In this document: piece after piece, positions 11,101 to 23,580 of the stretch
Layout of the letters: each line of letters opens with the position of its first letter
Position numbering within the stretch: position 1 is the first letter of the stretch
Assembly: GCF_964340395.1 (NCBI RefSeq)
Contig: NC_135563.1
Coordinates: 23,137,809-23,201,808 of the forward strand
From: Glandiceps talaboti
Taxonomy: Eukaryota; Hemichordata; Enteropneusta; Spengelidae
DNA length: 64,000 bases
Direction of reading: 5' to 3'
Translations under genes and position numbers: made by a program
The notes under the pieces: generated by a model
Databases searched by the model: none
What the model was told of the DNA's origin: nothing
What the model saw: the letters and a program-made list of their open reading frames with translations, nothing else

Positions 11101-12743
11101 CATCCATACACTCCTGTAAATAACTACACATCCATACACTCCTGTAAATAACTACACATCCATACACTCCTGTAAATAACTACACATCCATACACTCCTG
11201 TAAATAACTACACATCCATACACTCCTGTAAATAACTACACATCCATACACTCCTGTAAATAACTACACATCCATACACTCCTGTAAATAACTACACATC
11301 CATACACTCCTGTAAATAACTACACATCCATACACTCCTGTAAATAACTACACATCCATACACTCCTGTAAATAACTACACATCCATACACCCCTGTAAA
11401 TAACTACACATCCATACACTCCTGTAAATAACTACACATCCATACACTCCTGTAAATAACTACACATCCATACACTCCTGTAAATAACTACATATCCATA
11501 CACTCCTGTCAATAACTACATATCCATACACTCCTGTAAATAACTACACATCCATACACTCCTGTAAATAACTACACATCCATACACTCCTGTAAATAAC
11601 TACACATCCATACACTCCTGTAAATAACTACACATCCATACACTCCTGTAAATAACTACACATCCATACACTCCTGTAAATAACTAACTACATATCCATA
11701 CACTCCTGTAAATAACTACACATCCATACACTCCTGTAAATAACTACACATCCATACACTCCTGTAAATAACTACACATCCATACACTCCTGTAAATAAC
11801 TACACATCCATACACTCCTGTAAATAACTACACATCCATACACCCCTGTAAATAACTACACATCCATACACTCCTGTAAATAACTACACATCCATACACT
11901 CCTGTAAATAACTACACATCCATACACTCCTGTAAATAACTACACATCCATACACTCCTGTAAATAACTACACATCCATACACTCCTGTAAATAACTACA
12001 CATCCATACACTCCTGTAAATAACTAACTACATATCCATACACTCCTGTAAATAACTACACATCCATACACTCCTGTAAATAACTACATATCCATACACT
12101 CCTATCAATAACTACACATCTTATTCTATAGCCTGAACGATCCAGACTCTCTTTCGACTTATGAAATATAGTGAGTGGTTACATAAGAGGACCAAAGACT
12201 AGACCTTTCAGACTATCTATTCTATAGCTCTCTAAATACATGATATGATTCAATCCATATCTCAAAATGGCACGCACAGTGATACAAACAAAGAGGTGAC
12301 ATCAGATAACAACTTCATAATATCAATTTATCTTTTTAGAGAAAAACCAAAAATTGAAATGAACCATTCCAATTATTAGTACGGTACCTTCATTGTTTTG
12401 AACCATTCACTGGATTTGATGTCTTCAATCTCAGTAGAGTAGCCATCTTCTAGTATTTCCTGGTGAGCAAAATGATTCAAAATAATTCATATGAAAAAGA
12501 TAATGTTGTCTGGAATACAGTACATATTATGAGATTTAAATATCCTAAACTAAAAACCCACTAGAATGTTGTATTTGATATATAGATCATGATGGACATG
12601 TGATGAAAAAACCAGTCAATATATATATTTATGTGTATGTATGTATGTATGTATGTATGTATGTATGTATGTATGTATGTATGTATGTATGTATGTATGT
12701 ATGTATGTATGTATGTACGTACGTACGTACGTACGTACATACG

Positions 12744-12789
<46 letters not shown>

Positions 12790-15506
12790 TGTGTGCCTGC
12801 ATGCATGTATTTACTGAGATTTGGCAATTCTAAAAACACAGAATACCTTTATGACTTCTTTGCAATGTCTACCGACATCGTGCATATTAGCTACGTCTTT
12901 CATACTGGTGATGGTCCTAGGGAATGACTTAAGAGATGCTGATGCCCTTCTAAATGCCAATGCCCTGGAATAGTCTTGCTCACCACCAGTTAAATCAGCA
13001 TGTTTCTCCAGAACTTCTAAAGCATCCTAAAACAATGCAACAAAATATACTCTCAAACACAGCACAGCAACTATACTTTCTAAGTAAAGGAATGTGTTTC
13101 AATGGCCCATGTTGAATTAGGTTTAACTTTGTGTGTGTGACAATCATTTGGCAGAGCTACTGAAAAATTTGGTCTTGAAAAAGAAAATTCTCTTATCTAA
13201 TCTTAGAGCTCCACTGATAAGATAACATTAATGCAAGAATCTTGGATTGAACCATGGGCCTTTAACAGAATAATTTTATGAATGCCTCCTGAGAGTTTGA
13301 AGAACACTACAGAAAGTATGAGTGCATGTATCGGTACAGTTCTGTAGCTAATTATGGGATATATACAATGCTACTATAGTAACTTACTGTCAATTTCTTA
13401 TTGAAATGATTTAATGGAGTTTTACGTTGACAGGCATATTTGGTGTCTTCATATACAAAATTGTCTTCTTCTTTGGTTGCTGTAGTCTCCTATGGTGTTA
13501 GAAATGGCAGCAAAACAGTTAACATAGAGACAGTAAACTTAATAGTTAAAATACAGACAGTAAACTTGATAGTTAAAATAAATGTATTTCATACAAAATG
13601 TTCTTTGCATCCAAATTCTTCAAATACATGTTCTCAATTGATTGTAGTAATAACAGAATCTAAAATGAAATGAAGTCAACTCTTCAGTATTTATGTGTCA
13701 CTGTTGTCAAGTCTGTAATTTATTAATATGTATCACATATATGTAGTAACAATTGATTAACTTGAATCCTCAGAACTGAAATTTGTAAACAGTGAGAAAA
13801 TAACAATATTATATTTATTGTGCAAAATTTTTAACTTGGAATCTATTTTCTCTACTTGTGTTTATTTTCAGATGGGATAAGAACATCAAGACTTCAATGT
13901 ATTTCTTTTAAAATCATTGAAACTAAATTCAAAGTCATTATGCTTTTCTGAACCTATTGTTATTACCTTCTGTAGTCGTGGTAATCTGAACTTATCAGTT
14001 ATATCTGCAGGTTTATTTTCTTCCATACTTGTTGTAAACCAATCAATGGAGAGAATCTCAGCGTTTTCTTCCAGATGATTGATATTTATATTTTTATTAT
14101 GTTTCTGGAGGATTTCTAAAACTTGGTCCCGAGTGGTAACTTCAGCTACTATATGTGTGACATTATTCCTGACAATGGAAAATAAACACACATCAAAATT
14201 GATGTCTTACATACAGTTAATGTATAGTATCAGATATGGCAGAAGACATTCAATACAAAAACACCATCAGAAAAGTTTGTTAGATTCATGTCAGTTTTGG
14301 AAAATGAAGGTTTGCACTGTTTGTTGATAACTTTTTTTATGAGCTCTTTAAAAGCGCTCTTAATTTCAATTCACCTTCCTGAAAACAATATTTATAAAGC
14401 CTGAATTGGCTTTAATTTTTCAATTAAGAATCTCTTAGTAGATTTGTTTGTTTACTTTTACAAGAATAAACTCAAGGGTTTAAAATTATGAATAATTTCA
14501 GGGAAGTCCTTGGGTTGGGGTCAAGTTGCTCAATACAAGATGCATGATAGCTGCAGGTAGAGCACATCAAATATTGTAAATTCATTATATCATATCACTC
14601 ACTGCCCTGTGTGTGAACACGCAAGGTATTTTGCTCAGTGTACCTCACTGCCCTGTGTGTGAACATGCAAGGTGTTTTGCTCAGAAGGTACTGCAGAAGT
14701 TGCAATCGACTGTGTTCAGTTTCAATGAGCGAACATGTTTAATAAGAGTCACATTTGCAAGTTAGCAACATCAACAAAAACTTAGACTTATAATCTCTGT
14801 CAAACCATGGATGTATTAGTAATACATCCATGGTCAAACTAATGTAAGTAATAAGTCGTAATACCTATGTGGGCACAACCAGATAATCAGAACTGGGTCA
14901 TTTGAATTACACAGTTTAGTTCTGGCATAGTACCAGTACCACCTAACACAGCTTATTACTCACACTAATTGGACACAGGTTACTTTATCTCAGTCTTTCG
15001 TTGATGTTTCTTGATTGAAAATGGCTCTTATCAAATATGTAATTGTTTGATCATTGAAACTAACTGCAATTATTATTTCGGCTGTAAACTATCATGATTT
15101 AGGATGTTTGGGAGCATGGACTTAAAAATCTGCTGCGGCTTGAGGTGATCAATGGGTATAATTATATTTTAGTTATCCGAGGTATAATATTCTACAATGG
15201 AATAGCCCTATGGTAGGCCAAACAACTCGATCCGTAGGAAAACCGCACACAAAAGAACTCTGCCCGGAGAACTCCGCCAACGAAAATAAATGTAAACAAT
15301 TCAGAGATAGCCATCGTAGTGAATTCATACCCCAGTTTGTCGGCAACTGGGATTCCTTTTATCCTTGCAAGTTTCTTTAGGTGTTCGTGTCTCACTTTTG
15401 GCATCTTGCGGTCAACAATAAATAACAAAATATTGGGGAACTTGACAGGAAAATCTTCGGTTGAGGCATTGCCAACTTTTCGACGTTTCTTGATGGGCGC
15501 AGACAT
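8105..15506 (-). CDS. POLM: X-family DNA polymerase, Pol mu/TdT type
   Basis: Nine exons on the minus strand: 15506-15331, 14168-13967, 13489-13388, 13026-12847, 12459-12388, 10927-10804, 10266-10134, 9460-8899 and 8191-8105. Their sum is 1638 nt, giving 545 aa. Residues about 20-125 form an N-terminal BRCT domain (VTHIVAEV). A helix-hairpin-helix follows at about 245-265 ([20 protein letters not shown]). The palm carries the catalytic triad D337 and D339 (SGHDADF) and D469 ([10 protein letters not shown]), then GWTGS at 484-488 and a C-terminal thumb ending in EPWERNC. This layout matches vertebrate Pol mu and TdT, nuclear polymerases of non-homologous end joining. All catalytic residues are present. 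An unusual acidic insertion occupies about 415-458. The exon 6 acceptor is buried in a minisatellite made of its own boundary. Invertebrates may have one POLM/DNTT co-orthologue, so the symbol is approximate. Confidence 0.9.
8660..8893 (+). repeat. (GAAT)n/(GGAT)n tetranucleotide tract
   Basis: About 230 bp of interspersed gaat and ggat tetranucleotides in the last intron of the polymerase gene. On the minus strand it begins only a few bases after the exon 8 donor (GT at 8898-8897), so reading through the donor gives an artefactual Ser-Ile-His-rich ORF. Confidence 0.95.
9701..9980. repeat. Minisatellite, four 70-bp units
   Basis: Four tandem copies start at 9701, 9771, 9841 and 9911 with gtaacagt[ag]gtggtaaccac. 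Each contains the small palindrome gtggtaaccac and ends with atttgttgat. The units differ by a few substitutions. It lies in intron 7 of the polymerase gene. Confidence 0.9.
10351..10536. mobile_element. hAT-like MITE (copy A), 170 bp with 8-bp target duplication
   Basis: Terminal inverted repeats CAGTGTGCCCTCTAA (10359) and TTAGAGGGCACACTG (ending 10528) flank an AT-rich core without an ORF. The flanks ctgaaagg and gtgaaagg match at 7 of 8 positions, the length of a hAT target duplication. CAG-type termini also suit hAT. A reverse-oriented copy lies at 49537-49705 and a decayed one at about 39235-39385. Confidence 0.85.
10905..12118 (-). repeat. 28-bp minisatellite derived from the POLM exon 6 splice acceptor
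   Basis: About 43 head-to-tail copies of a 28-bp unit (plus strand: taaataactacacatccatacactcctg with occasional variants). Read on the minus strand, each unit is an acceptor-like TGTAG followed by TTATTTACAGGAGTGTATGGA, the same sequence that begins coding exon 6 (codons L-F-T-G-V-Y-G) at 10927. The last unit therefore overlaps the true exon and the rest fill the intron. Variants include c/t in the cacccctg/cactcctg word and a 4-bp aact expansion near 11685 and 12025. Confidence 0.95.
12632..12795 (+). repeat. Compound (GTAT)n-(GTAC)n-(GT)n microsatellite
   Basis: Consecutive gtat, acgt and gt blocks in intron 4 of the polymerase gene. The Tyr-Val-Cys-type ORFs seen here on both strands are translation artefacts of the repeat. 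Confidence 0.95.
14804..14834. repeat. Perfect 31-bp palindrome
   Basis: The arms accatggatgtatta and taatacatccatggt meet at a single central G (14819). Weaker complementarity extends further out (acttata on the left, taagtcg on the right), suggesting the core of a larger decayed foldback between about 14785 and 14860. It lies in intron 1 of the polymerase gene. Confidence 0.75.
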
Positions 15507-16026
15507 CTTGGATACTTTGCGGGATACCTTGAAAGTGTTCTATTCTTTGCCAATGGTGGCGCAATTTAATTTCTACAGCTTTCGTCTCTGGCCGGCTTTC
15601 CTGTCATCTGCGATATAATCCTCTGAAATAATCCTCTGAAAATATTGTTGTTTTTAATACAAGTATGCTGGAAAAGGCTTTACAGTAAAAGAAGGGGGAG
15701 CTAGAGCTGTAAACTACGAAGTAAACGAACATCTCTCAGCACTTTTCACTGTGTACATGGCAGCTGGCACGTCCTGAGTGCATTTTTGTTCGGCAGTCTT
15801 TTGGTGTAGTGACACACGACATGTTGCATAGCTATCTAGCTAAGAGAACAAACTATTTGAAAAGTAAGCATATCTGTTTAGAACTGCCATAAAAACCAGG
15901 AGTCAGAGCAATGGAGCTTCATGCTTAGTTAGTTATGTTTAAAAAACAGAACAAATAAACAAACAACATATAAATACTGACAAACATGAACGACAGGGTA
16001 ATTATAAATCAATAAGCTTATAAAGT

Positions 16027-16145
16027 GTTTCTATGCAACAAGATTACAGTATATGTTTTCCTGTATGTAAACTGATCACTATTATTTCCATAGTTACCAT
16101 TTCACATACAGGAAAACATAATGTAATCCTTGTTGCTTATACAAA
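16027..16145. mobile_element. Small foldback MITE, about 120 bp
   Basis: tatgttttcctgtatgt (16051-16068) is mirrored by acatacaggaaaacata (16104-16120). The outer words tgcaacaagattac and gtaatccttgttgc are also reverse complementary apart from one base. The loop is about 35 bp and no ORF is present. Confidence 0.75.
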
Positions 16146-16806
16146 CATTACTGATATTAATATATGACTCTATCATTCATATTTGTCAATATTTATATAT
16201 TGTTGTTGTTATTGATAGTTATTTTTATTTGTTATTACTATTGTTTGTTAACTTGTTTTTGTGTTTTCGAAAACCTAACTAACTAAGCCTGAGCCCCTGC
16301 CGTGACCAACTTGAGTACAGATGTTAATCATCAAGTACATATAATATATGGATATGGGCTTTATTTCATTTCTTTTTTTAAAAAGAAAAGTCACACTTTT
16401 ACCCAATTTGCAAACCAGGGATCACTGAGATCTTCATGTCTAAAAAAAATTATTTGGATAATTCGAGGAATATCCCCAAAGGCCTTACAGGCCAGGCTGT
16501 AAAAGTAAAAGATTTTTACGTATTAAAATGATGATCAAAGCAATCAACTCAGGAGTTCTGGACGGTTTCAAGAGTGAGTCCTTTGACTGACGTTAGTCGC
16601 TTGTGCCACTTTTTGTTTGTTTATTTATTAATATTATCATTATATAATTATTGAGAGACATTGATTAATTTTAATGAATTTTAGAGCGTCCAGTTACGGT
16701 TAAAGAGGGAATTTTCAAGAGCGCTCGCCATTAAATTCCAAAATTGCCATGAATATTTTTCAATGTATCGCAAGAATTATAAATAAACGCAAACAAAGAC
16801 ATATAT

Positions 16807-16845
16807 AAACAAACAAACAAACAAACAAACAAACAAACAAACAAA
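16807..16845 (+). repeat. (AAAC)n microsatellite
   Basis: About ten perfect aaac units. Confidence 0.95.
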
Positions 16846-16984
16846 TATTAGTATAAATGACTAAGTCTGTAGACACGGAGAGAGGCATTATATATCAATG
16901 GAGGGACCATGATACGTCACATCATCATACCATCTCTCCCAAATGGAAGCGTCCTTCTCGTGAGATTGTGCGAGAAGTCCGTTA

Positions 16985-17121
16985 GGTCAAGATGGCGGTG
17001 ATTCAAATTTCAATGCAATCGCATCTACTGTGATATGATCGCGCCCAGAAAAAAAAATTGGAAACCAAACTCTTATCCCAGCCTGTATATAATGAAAGCC
17101 ACAGTTCTTTAGCGCAAACAA
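16985..17121 (+). promoter_or_regulatory. Candidate ALMS1 promoter and non-coding first exon
   Basis: An AAGATGGCGG word (16989-16998), the classical YY1 element found at or just inside many metazoan 5' ends, lies in a locally CpG-containing stretch. A strong donor (AACAA|GTGAGT) follows at 17121/17122. The ATGs in between open only very short frames, so the exon is probably 5' UTR. Assignment to ALMS1 rests on position and strand alone. Confidence 0.35.
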
Positions 17122-18124
17122 GTGAGTATTGATAAATTGTGTTTTGGGGCATTTACGAAAAGCGGTACATTTCTTTGCGGGGTGATTGCTGTCAAGGTGT
17201 TGGCTCGAATACCTGTGCTAGCATGTTGGCCTCACTAGACTTCACTATTCATTCAATGCATTGCAACATGATTATGCACTACGCACTGATAACGTATTTC
17301 GTTGGCAATAGTTTTCTATCTTAAAAACACTACTCACTTGAGCAACAAATATTCACATATTCGTTGTTTTCTTGCCAGTAACTATTCGTTACTGGAAAAC
17401 GGCTTTTTTAATCATACACATAACGTTAAGAAGGTTGTAAATTAAACATGATATTGAAGTATACATACAAATTACAATTCCGTAACAAAGATATTGTAAC
17501 GTTAGATTAAAATCGTATTGCATTTTCATTCCATCGTTTGCCTGTTGCATGTGATAATCACAATTTATTAAGGGAGCGGCCACTACTGCATGCAGCGTTC
17601 GGCACATGCACTCAATATTCTGAACACATTGTAAAATGGGTGTATGTAATGCATGTACTTTAATATGTATGTCTACGTAATTCTGTCTCGTCTCTGTGTG
17701 ACCTCTCCACCCTATTTTCCCCTCTGATTAGACTGACTCATTGCAGAAAACAATAGGAAGATACCATAACCGTTATGAAGTGGGGGTATTGGTGGTGTTT
17801 TATCTGTTGATTTGGATTCTGGCTGAACCTTCATTAATAGTCATATTTTCCTTGTAACATCCATGTTTCATCCTGTGTTAATATTGGTTTACATGAATCT
17901 GTAGGTGACAGTCAACTGAAAATCATGATAGGTGTAATTGTGACATGAAAAGAGAAACAAATCCTGCATACCTGAATATCATCAACCATGTCTGCCTGTT
18001 TAACATCTCAGACTCAATACTTACCATGTACTTACTCAAGTTGCTTCCCTCCCTACTAACAAAATTGACATTGCTTCTTGTCTTTTCCACATGCTGCTCA
18101 CAAAGGCCCTTGTCTTTTTGTCAG

Positions 18125-18160
18125 CTGTGTGGGGTTCCTTGCTTCAAAATGGCTAAACAG
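18125..18160 (+). CDS. ALMS1: Possible first coding exon of ALMS1 (four codons)
   Basis: A pyrimidine-rich tract ending in TTTTTGTCAG precedes a 36-nt segment that contains AAAATGG (start codon 18149-18151) and ends CAG|GTATTG in phase 0. Splicing to 27240 would read M-A-K-Q then S-D-D-W-Y-I-L-E. The phase fits, the start context is good, and no better start is visible. The exon is so short that chance occurrence cannot be excluded. Confidence 0.3.
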
Positions 18161-20462
18161 GTATTGAAAAATTGTCTACAAAATCCCACAATGTCTTGTA
18201 CATGTGTTGTGTATTTGTATGTTGTATGCAGTATTATGTGTTTGACAGTTTCAGTAGATTTTTTCAAAACAAGAATTTTATGCACTGTTAGTTTTTTCCA
18301 AAATCCCTGTCGGGAATTGGCAGCCAGACAAATGAATGACTTTTTAATGAAAAGTAAGACGTCACATAATAAGTCATAGTGGTTTCTTTAATGACTTCAG
18401 ACATTTTTTTGTGCTTAGATGCATGCAGTTTCCTTTAATGTGTTATATACAATCTGGAAAGGGCAGATAAATGAAAGAAAACATTAACTTTAACGGATTT
18501 CTTGAACATTTTCCAATTTTTTCTTAGTGATAGCATACAAGCCTAAGAATGTTGTAACTGTCAGTTGAACACATGATACAGCAAGCCTACTGCATGTTTT
18601 GACATGTATTCTTCAGAGATGTATCCAAACATTTTACTAACAATAGACAGATGTAAACAGTACCATTAATTTTGTAACTCTGCCAATAATAACTTTATTT
18701 ATGTGCTATCATGGTAGTTTTCATTTCACCATGCATGAATTTATTATGATGATATTATTCCTGGACTGTTGAGTATGAGTGTGACCTCACCTATGACCTA
18801 AATTTGTGAAGGTCAATGAGATTCTGGCCTTTTGTGATCCGATCACCATAGTATGTGTGATCTTTTCTCCTATCCTTTGTCAATATATTGTAAAGTCTTT
18901 AAAATTAATGTGTCACATATACCCTAATTTATGACTGTTCAGTTTTAGTGATATAAAGCCATTTCTCATGTGCTGGCCCAGTGATACTAAGATTACAAAG
19001 TTGAATGGAAAGACTTGATTAGCATATGAATAAACATTAACTGATCAAGGTGTCAAGTACCTGCCAGGTCACTACTCACAGAAATCAAACACCCTGTATA
19101 GTGTTCACTCCAGGTTCTATCTATGCTGAGTGTAGTGGATTTGCAGTTACTAATTCCATATGCTCTTCAATTCTTTCGTGTTCTTGAGTTCAAATTAACA
19201 TTTCTGGTTTGTGATTCCCATTCCATACAAAGGTAAGATCAGTATGTACAGTTTCAATAACAGTTTTCATATCATGTTTATACCAATGGATATAGGTCTG
19301 ATACTAATACCTATACATCCATGGTCTATCTACTAGCCCAGCTAGCTGCAAAGTATGTCTAACTTTCAGCACTCTACTGTTGTCATTGGTTGCATAGACC
19401 CTGGAGTTCACTCTAGGGTCAACATGTTGTTGATAGTGAGTGAAATATCATGTGGAGGCATACATATTTGTAATTATCAATAACTTGAACATTTAGTGTT
19501 TACCTGTCTACCTATGAAATGAACAAAACTCAGCAATGTCATCAGTCATCAGTCATCATAGAAAAGTGTTGCCAAGTCACTGCCATCACAATAGTAGACT
19601 GACTACCCAGGACTGACAAGTTGTAATTTGTATGGACCTAAACATACAGTTATGATGATCTGTCAAAGTTTTCACAAGGTGTTAATGAACAGCTCTGGTC
19701 TGTGTCAAAATTTAGTCCAAAACTTATCACATTGTAAAGACTCCTAAATAATATAATTAGCATGTAAATACAGGTAAGTTGGCATCTTGTACACTGAAAT
19801 GGAGGTCAGCCAGGGCCATTAAGCTTTAGACTCCAAATTTGTTGCTGAAAATAACAAGGAACAGTTAAGGTAATGAACAGCTGCAAGTTTACTCTCCATG
19901 TAGAAAGTGGCAGCCCCTCCCCTCCCTGAAAGCAAGGAATATATTTGTAATGGTTTTGATAGTATAATCTCATCATTACCATGTAGCAGATAGCCCAGAC
20001 CTCTACAGAAGTAACCATTTGTCAACCTTATATATGTAAAGCAGGTATTGTAGATGAGGCTCCTAAAGTCATGGTTCACCATTTCTTTTATCTCATTGGG
20101 TCAACATGAAATGGGCTTGTTGTAAAAGCTGATCTGACAGGGGCATTTCAGGAGCTATAATTCATCATGTACAACTAACTATTCTGTTAACCGTAAGAGT
20201 ACTATGTAGTTATCAGTACATTGTATGTCAAGATGAGTGCCACTAAAAACAACCACCCAGGCTAGATTCCAATTTCATCATCCATTAGCTACTTTTCAAT
20301 GGTTTCTTTTTCTCTGAGTGACTATATTGTATTTTCTAACATTTGAAACCTCCAACATACTGCAGTGCATATAATATGTGTTCACTCCTTTTCACCCCAA
20401 AAGTTTGCTTATATGACAGTGACAGGTTTCAGGTAGATTTTACATACTTCACATACTGCCCG

Positions 20463-20938
20463 TATAATAGCTGCACTAATTGTAGCGTTTTATGTGATTT
20501 TGAGGGTTTTTTCGTCTGTTTTTGTGCCTTTTTTTGTTTTGAAGTTTAACCCGAATCAAACGCTACAATCCCTCTTACACAAACGCAAATAGACGGAATC
20601 GATTCAGATCTGAATCGCAAAGTTTGGCAGATTTTTCTGCTAAATTACACCTTACCTGGCAAAATATCGGTCATTTCCTAACACCAATATTAATTACGGA
20701 GCCTTCAAGACCCAAGAAGTGTTCAGAGGTACCCCAATTCCGTCAAAATCGGCAAATATAGCAAGGCATGCAGCATTTTGAAACGGTCGGTACACTGACA
20801 CCTCGCTCACGTTTTCAATGAGGTCTTGTCTATTTGCGTTTGCGTTAGAGGAATTGTAGCGTTTGATTCTGGTTAAACTTCGGGACGAAAAACCCTTCAA
20901 AATCACATCAAACGCTACAATTATTGCAGCTACTATAA
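20463..20938. mobile_element. MITE with TAGCTGCA termini, about 466 bp
   Basis: The element runs from tagctgcactaattgtagcg (20468) to the reverse complement cgctacaattattgcagcta (ending 20933). Inner arms are also inverted: gaagtttaacc...gctacaat on the left, attgtagcgtttgatt...ggttaaacttc on the right, plus a shared outer segment gtgattttga[a]gggttttt. The flanks are TATAA/TATAA, a possible 4-5 bp target duplication. The minus-strand 70-aa ORF inside is not a recognisable protein. Confidence 0.8.
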
Positions 20939-23444
20939 GTACATAAAACCTGAGTCCTCAATAACTAAAACATATTTTGTTACCTGTGATAGCCAGGCAA
21001 TATTGTCAGCGTACAGCCCTTGCAAATGTGTGAAGTTGATACTTCTGTCTAACTGTCACCAACGTCTTGATTTAGTGTATGCATAACTTTTGACTAATAT
21101 TTCAACAGCCTATGAAATTAGGCTATATAGAGAAAATCCAAGTTAATGATATCAAAAATTTTGGATGAAAGTGAAAAAAGCGAGTTTATTTACAAATCAT
21201 GTATAGTTGGAGGCATTTATGTATGGTATATCTAGAAGTAGAAGTGCTGAAAAGGTGCAGCAGTTATATAAGTTGAGTCTTTTGATTTTACTCCACAGTC
21301 AGGAATTTCAATAGAACAGTAACATTAACAAATATGATACCTGGACAAAGGTCAAGGGTTAAATAATTGAGTGTACACATAGATCTTCTATGGTGTAAAT
21401 AAACCTTGTTGTCTAGGCAACCAATAGGTAGCGCTGTTCAGAGAAGCAATCATGTATGACATCATAGACAACACATGAGATTACATGATTGTTATGTACA
21501 TATGTTCTTCTTAATGTAATCAGCGATTCATGGGTAGCCATACATGTAGTTGTTCCATATCGTCTTTACATATATTGTATAGGACATCATTGACTTTAGG
21601 CTACTCAAAAGTGCAATTTTCCATAGTGTTAGCTTTACTAGTATTGTAAACTTTTGTGATGTGAAATTGGGAAACAGTTTAGTAATAAACTATAGATGAA
21701 AAAAGTAGTCATTCATGACAATGAAATACAGGAGCTTAACAGTTGAGTTACACTTTTTATTATACCTGTATGTGCAAGCTTGCAAGAAAAGCAGTGACAT
21801 TTACACAATCTCTTCATCAAAACAACAGACAAATTTTTGGAATCAGAATATCAGTTGTAGAAAAGTTTGTAAAATTTACAGTGTAACAGACATACAAAGA
21901 TTTATACTACAATACAGGCAGATCAGTGAGACAAAACAATCTCCAACCGGTTAATCAAGACTCCCTTTACAATTGACCTACATTCTACAATGACCTTCTA
22001 CATTCACAACTGAGTTTGCCAAATTTGCTTAAACTGATCACAGATTTTGTTGCTTGACCGGTTTCCTGGAGAACGCCGAGATGTACAGAATTAGTATGAG
22101 TAGATGTTAAATGTGACAGCATGCTGTAACTCAGGAAGTAAAGGAAAAGATTCACTAGCCATCAATAAAAGTATAGCCTGAAAGAATAATTACATGTCAT
22201 ATTATTTTTTCTAAAACGAACATATCAAAAATGAAGTATAATCCTCAATCTAAAATAGGATAAGTTTTTCATATATTGTATTGCATTTTTACTTTCTTTA
22301 TTTCTGAATAAGTAGTTTTTTCTAGCCGGATGAATATTTCCATCATGATGATGTGAGATTCACACACAGATTTGAGGATTGATTCACTGCGTACATGTAA
22401 TGTTGTCATAAGTATCTTGAACAATCAGCTGAATATAGATAGAAAACATTTTAACAATAATGTCATAATCTCTATTATAAAATGATTGATACAGTAATAA
22501 TAATAATGAGTGTCATCACATTTAATTAATTGTCTTCTATTAATACCTAGGTTTCTGTTTTCATGTTACTCTCAAGTAAAATTGCCCCTAGGTAGGCCTC
22601 TTTGCACAATTCATTTACAATGACATAGAGAATGACTGTGAATGATATGCAATGAAGCCATGGTTCATGTCATTAACACAAATATTTTGTTGATTTCTAG
22701 TTAACTAATCACCTGGAAATATGTGACTGTGAAGTCTGTGAAGCCTATAATGAACACAACAAAAGGACATTTGCTATTTGACTTCTTAATTGTAATTTGA
22801 TCAACAGCTGATATTATAGGAGTTGTTATAGCCATACATTTTCTTTGTTATGTGGTTAATTTGTTGTTGTTTTTCTCTAAATTACAGTAATTTGATCATG
22901 AACACATTGAGAAGTAAGAGTATTATGTTTCAGGTTATCTATGTTATGGTTCATTTCTTGTCATCAGTATGTGTCTAAACTGTTAGAACAATATCTGGCA
23001 CCTTGCGTTGACCTCATATATGCAGACAGTCGGTGTATGGTTAGTGCAAGATGATGAACAATGGTATCTAGAAAACCCATTGTCATAGCAACAGATTATC
23101 ATCACATTATTATTTCATAATTTTACCAAAATCAAATTATATCAAGTACAACATTCATGGTGTACACGTTTCTAAAATTAAAACTATCTTGGTAATAGTG
23201 TACCCTCAGACTTTTAATCTTTTTCTTTCCTTGCTGTGCAGTGCCATTGCTTACTTACATATTAAAAGTGTTGTATTTTCATTCATATACAATTTTTTAA
23301 TCCACCAATTAAAGGTACCTATACCTTGATTTCCCAGACTTACACTAACAAAATCTACAGGGACATGAAGACAGCTTGACAGTACATGTACCTCATGATA
23401 AATCACATCACAATCAGATTAATATTACAATACTTAGTAAAAAA

Positions 23445-23580
23445 AATTTTGTGAAATTTATACAATCCTGATAATCATTATATCTATTTCTGATAAAATC
23501 GTCTGTGAAATTCATATAATCTTGGTAATTGTTATCTCTGTCTTGTAAAATTTTGTTTATGAAATTCATACAATCAGTAT
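23445..23580 (+). repeat. Degenerate tandem repeat, about three 60-bp units
   Basis: Three successive blocks contain gtgaaatttatacaatc, gtgaaattcatataatc and atgaaattcatacaatc, each followed by an AT-rich section with a ttatat/ttatct word. The copies are well diverged, so the array is old. Confidence 0.55.

Larger units (their letters stand above)
15507..16984. other. Head-to-head intergenic region between the POLM and ALMS1 5' ends
   Basis: The interval separates the minus-strand polymerase start (15506) from the presumed ALMS1 first exon near 17.0 kb. It contains a foldback element at 16027-16145 and an AAAC microsatellite. The sequence just above 15506 must include the polymerase 5' UTR and promoter, but no core element can be assigned. 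No coding potential was recognised. Confidence 0.5.

Noticed and set aside
10905-12118. CRISPR-like array (28-bp repeats)
   Set aside because: The units are directly adjacent with no spacers and the genome is metazoan; it is a minisatellite derived from an exon boundary.
12561-12927. ORFs of Tyr/Val/Cys/His repeats on both strands
   Set aside because: They are pure translations of GTAT/GT microsatellites.
17945-18379. 144-aa plus-strand ORF as a gene
   Set aside because: No recognisable domain, AT-rich random composition; only the small splice-bounded segment at 18125-18160 is retained as a tentative exon in the same frame.
20694-20906. 70-aa minus-strand ORF
   Set aside because: It lies entirely inside a MITE with terminal inverted repeats and has no protein family features.
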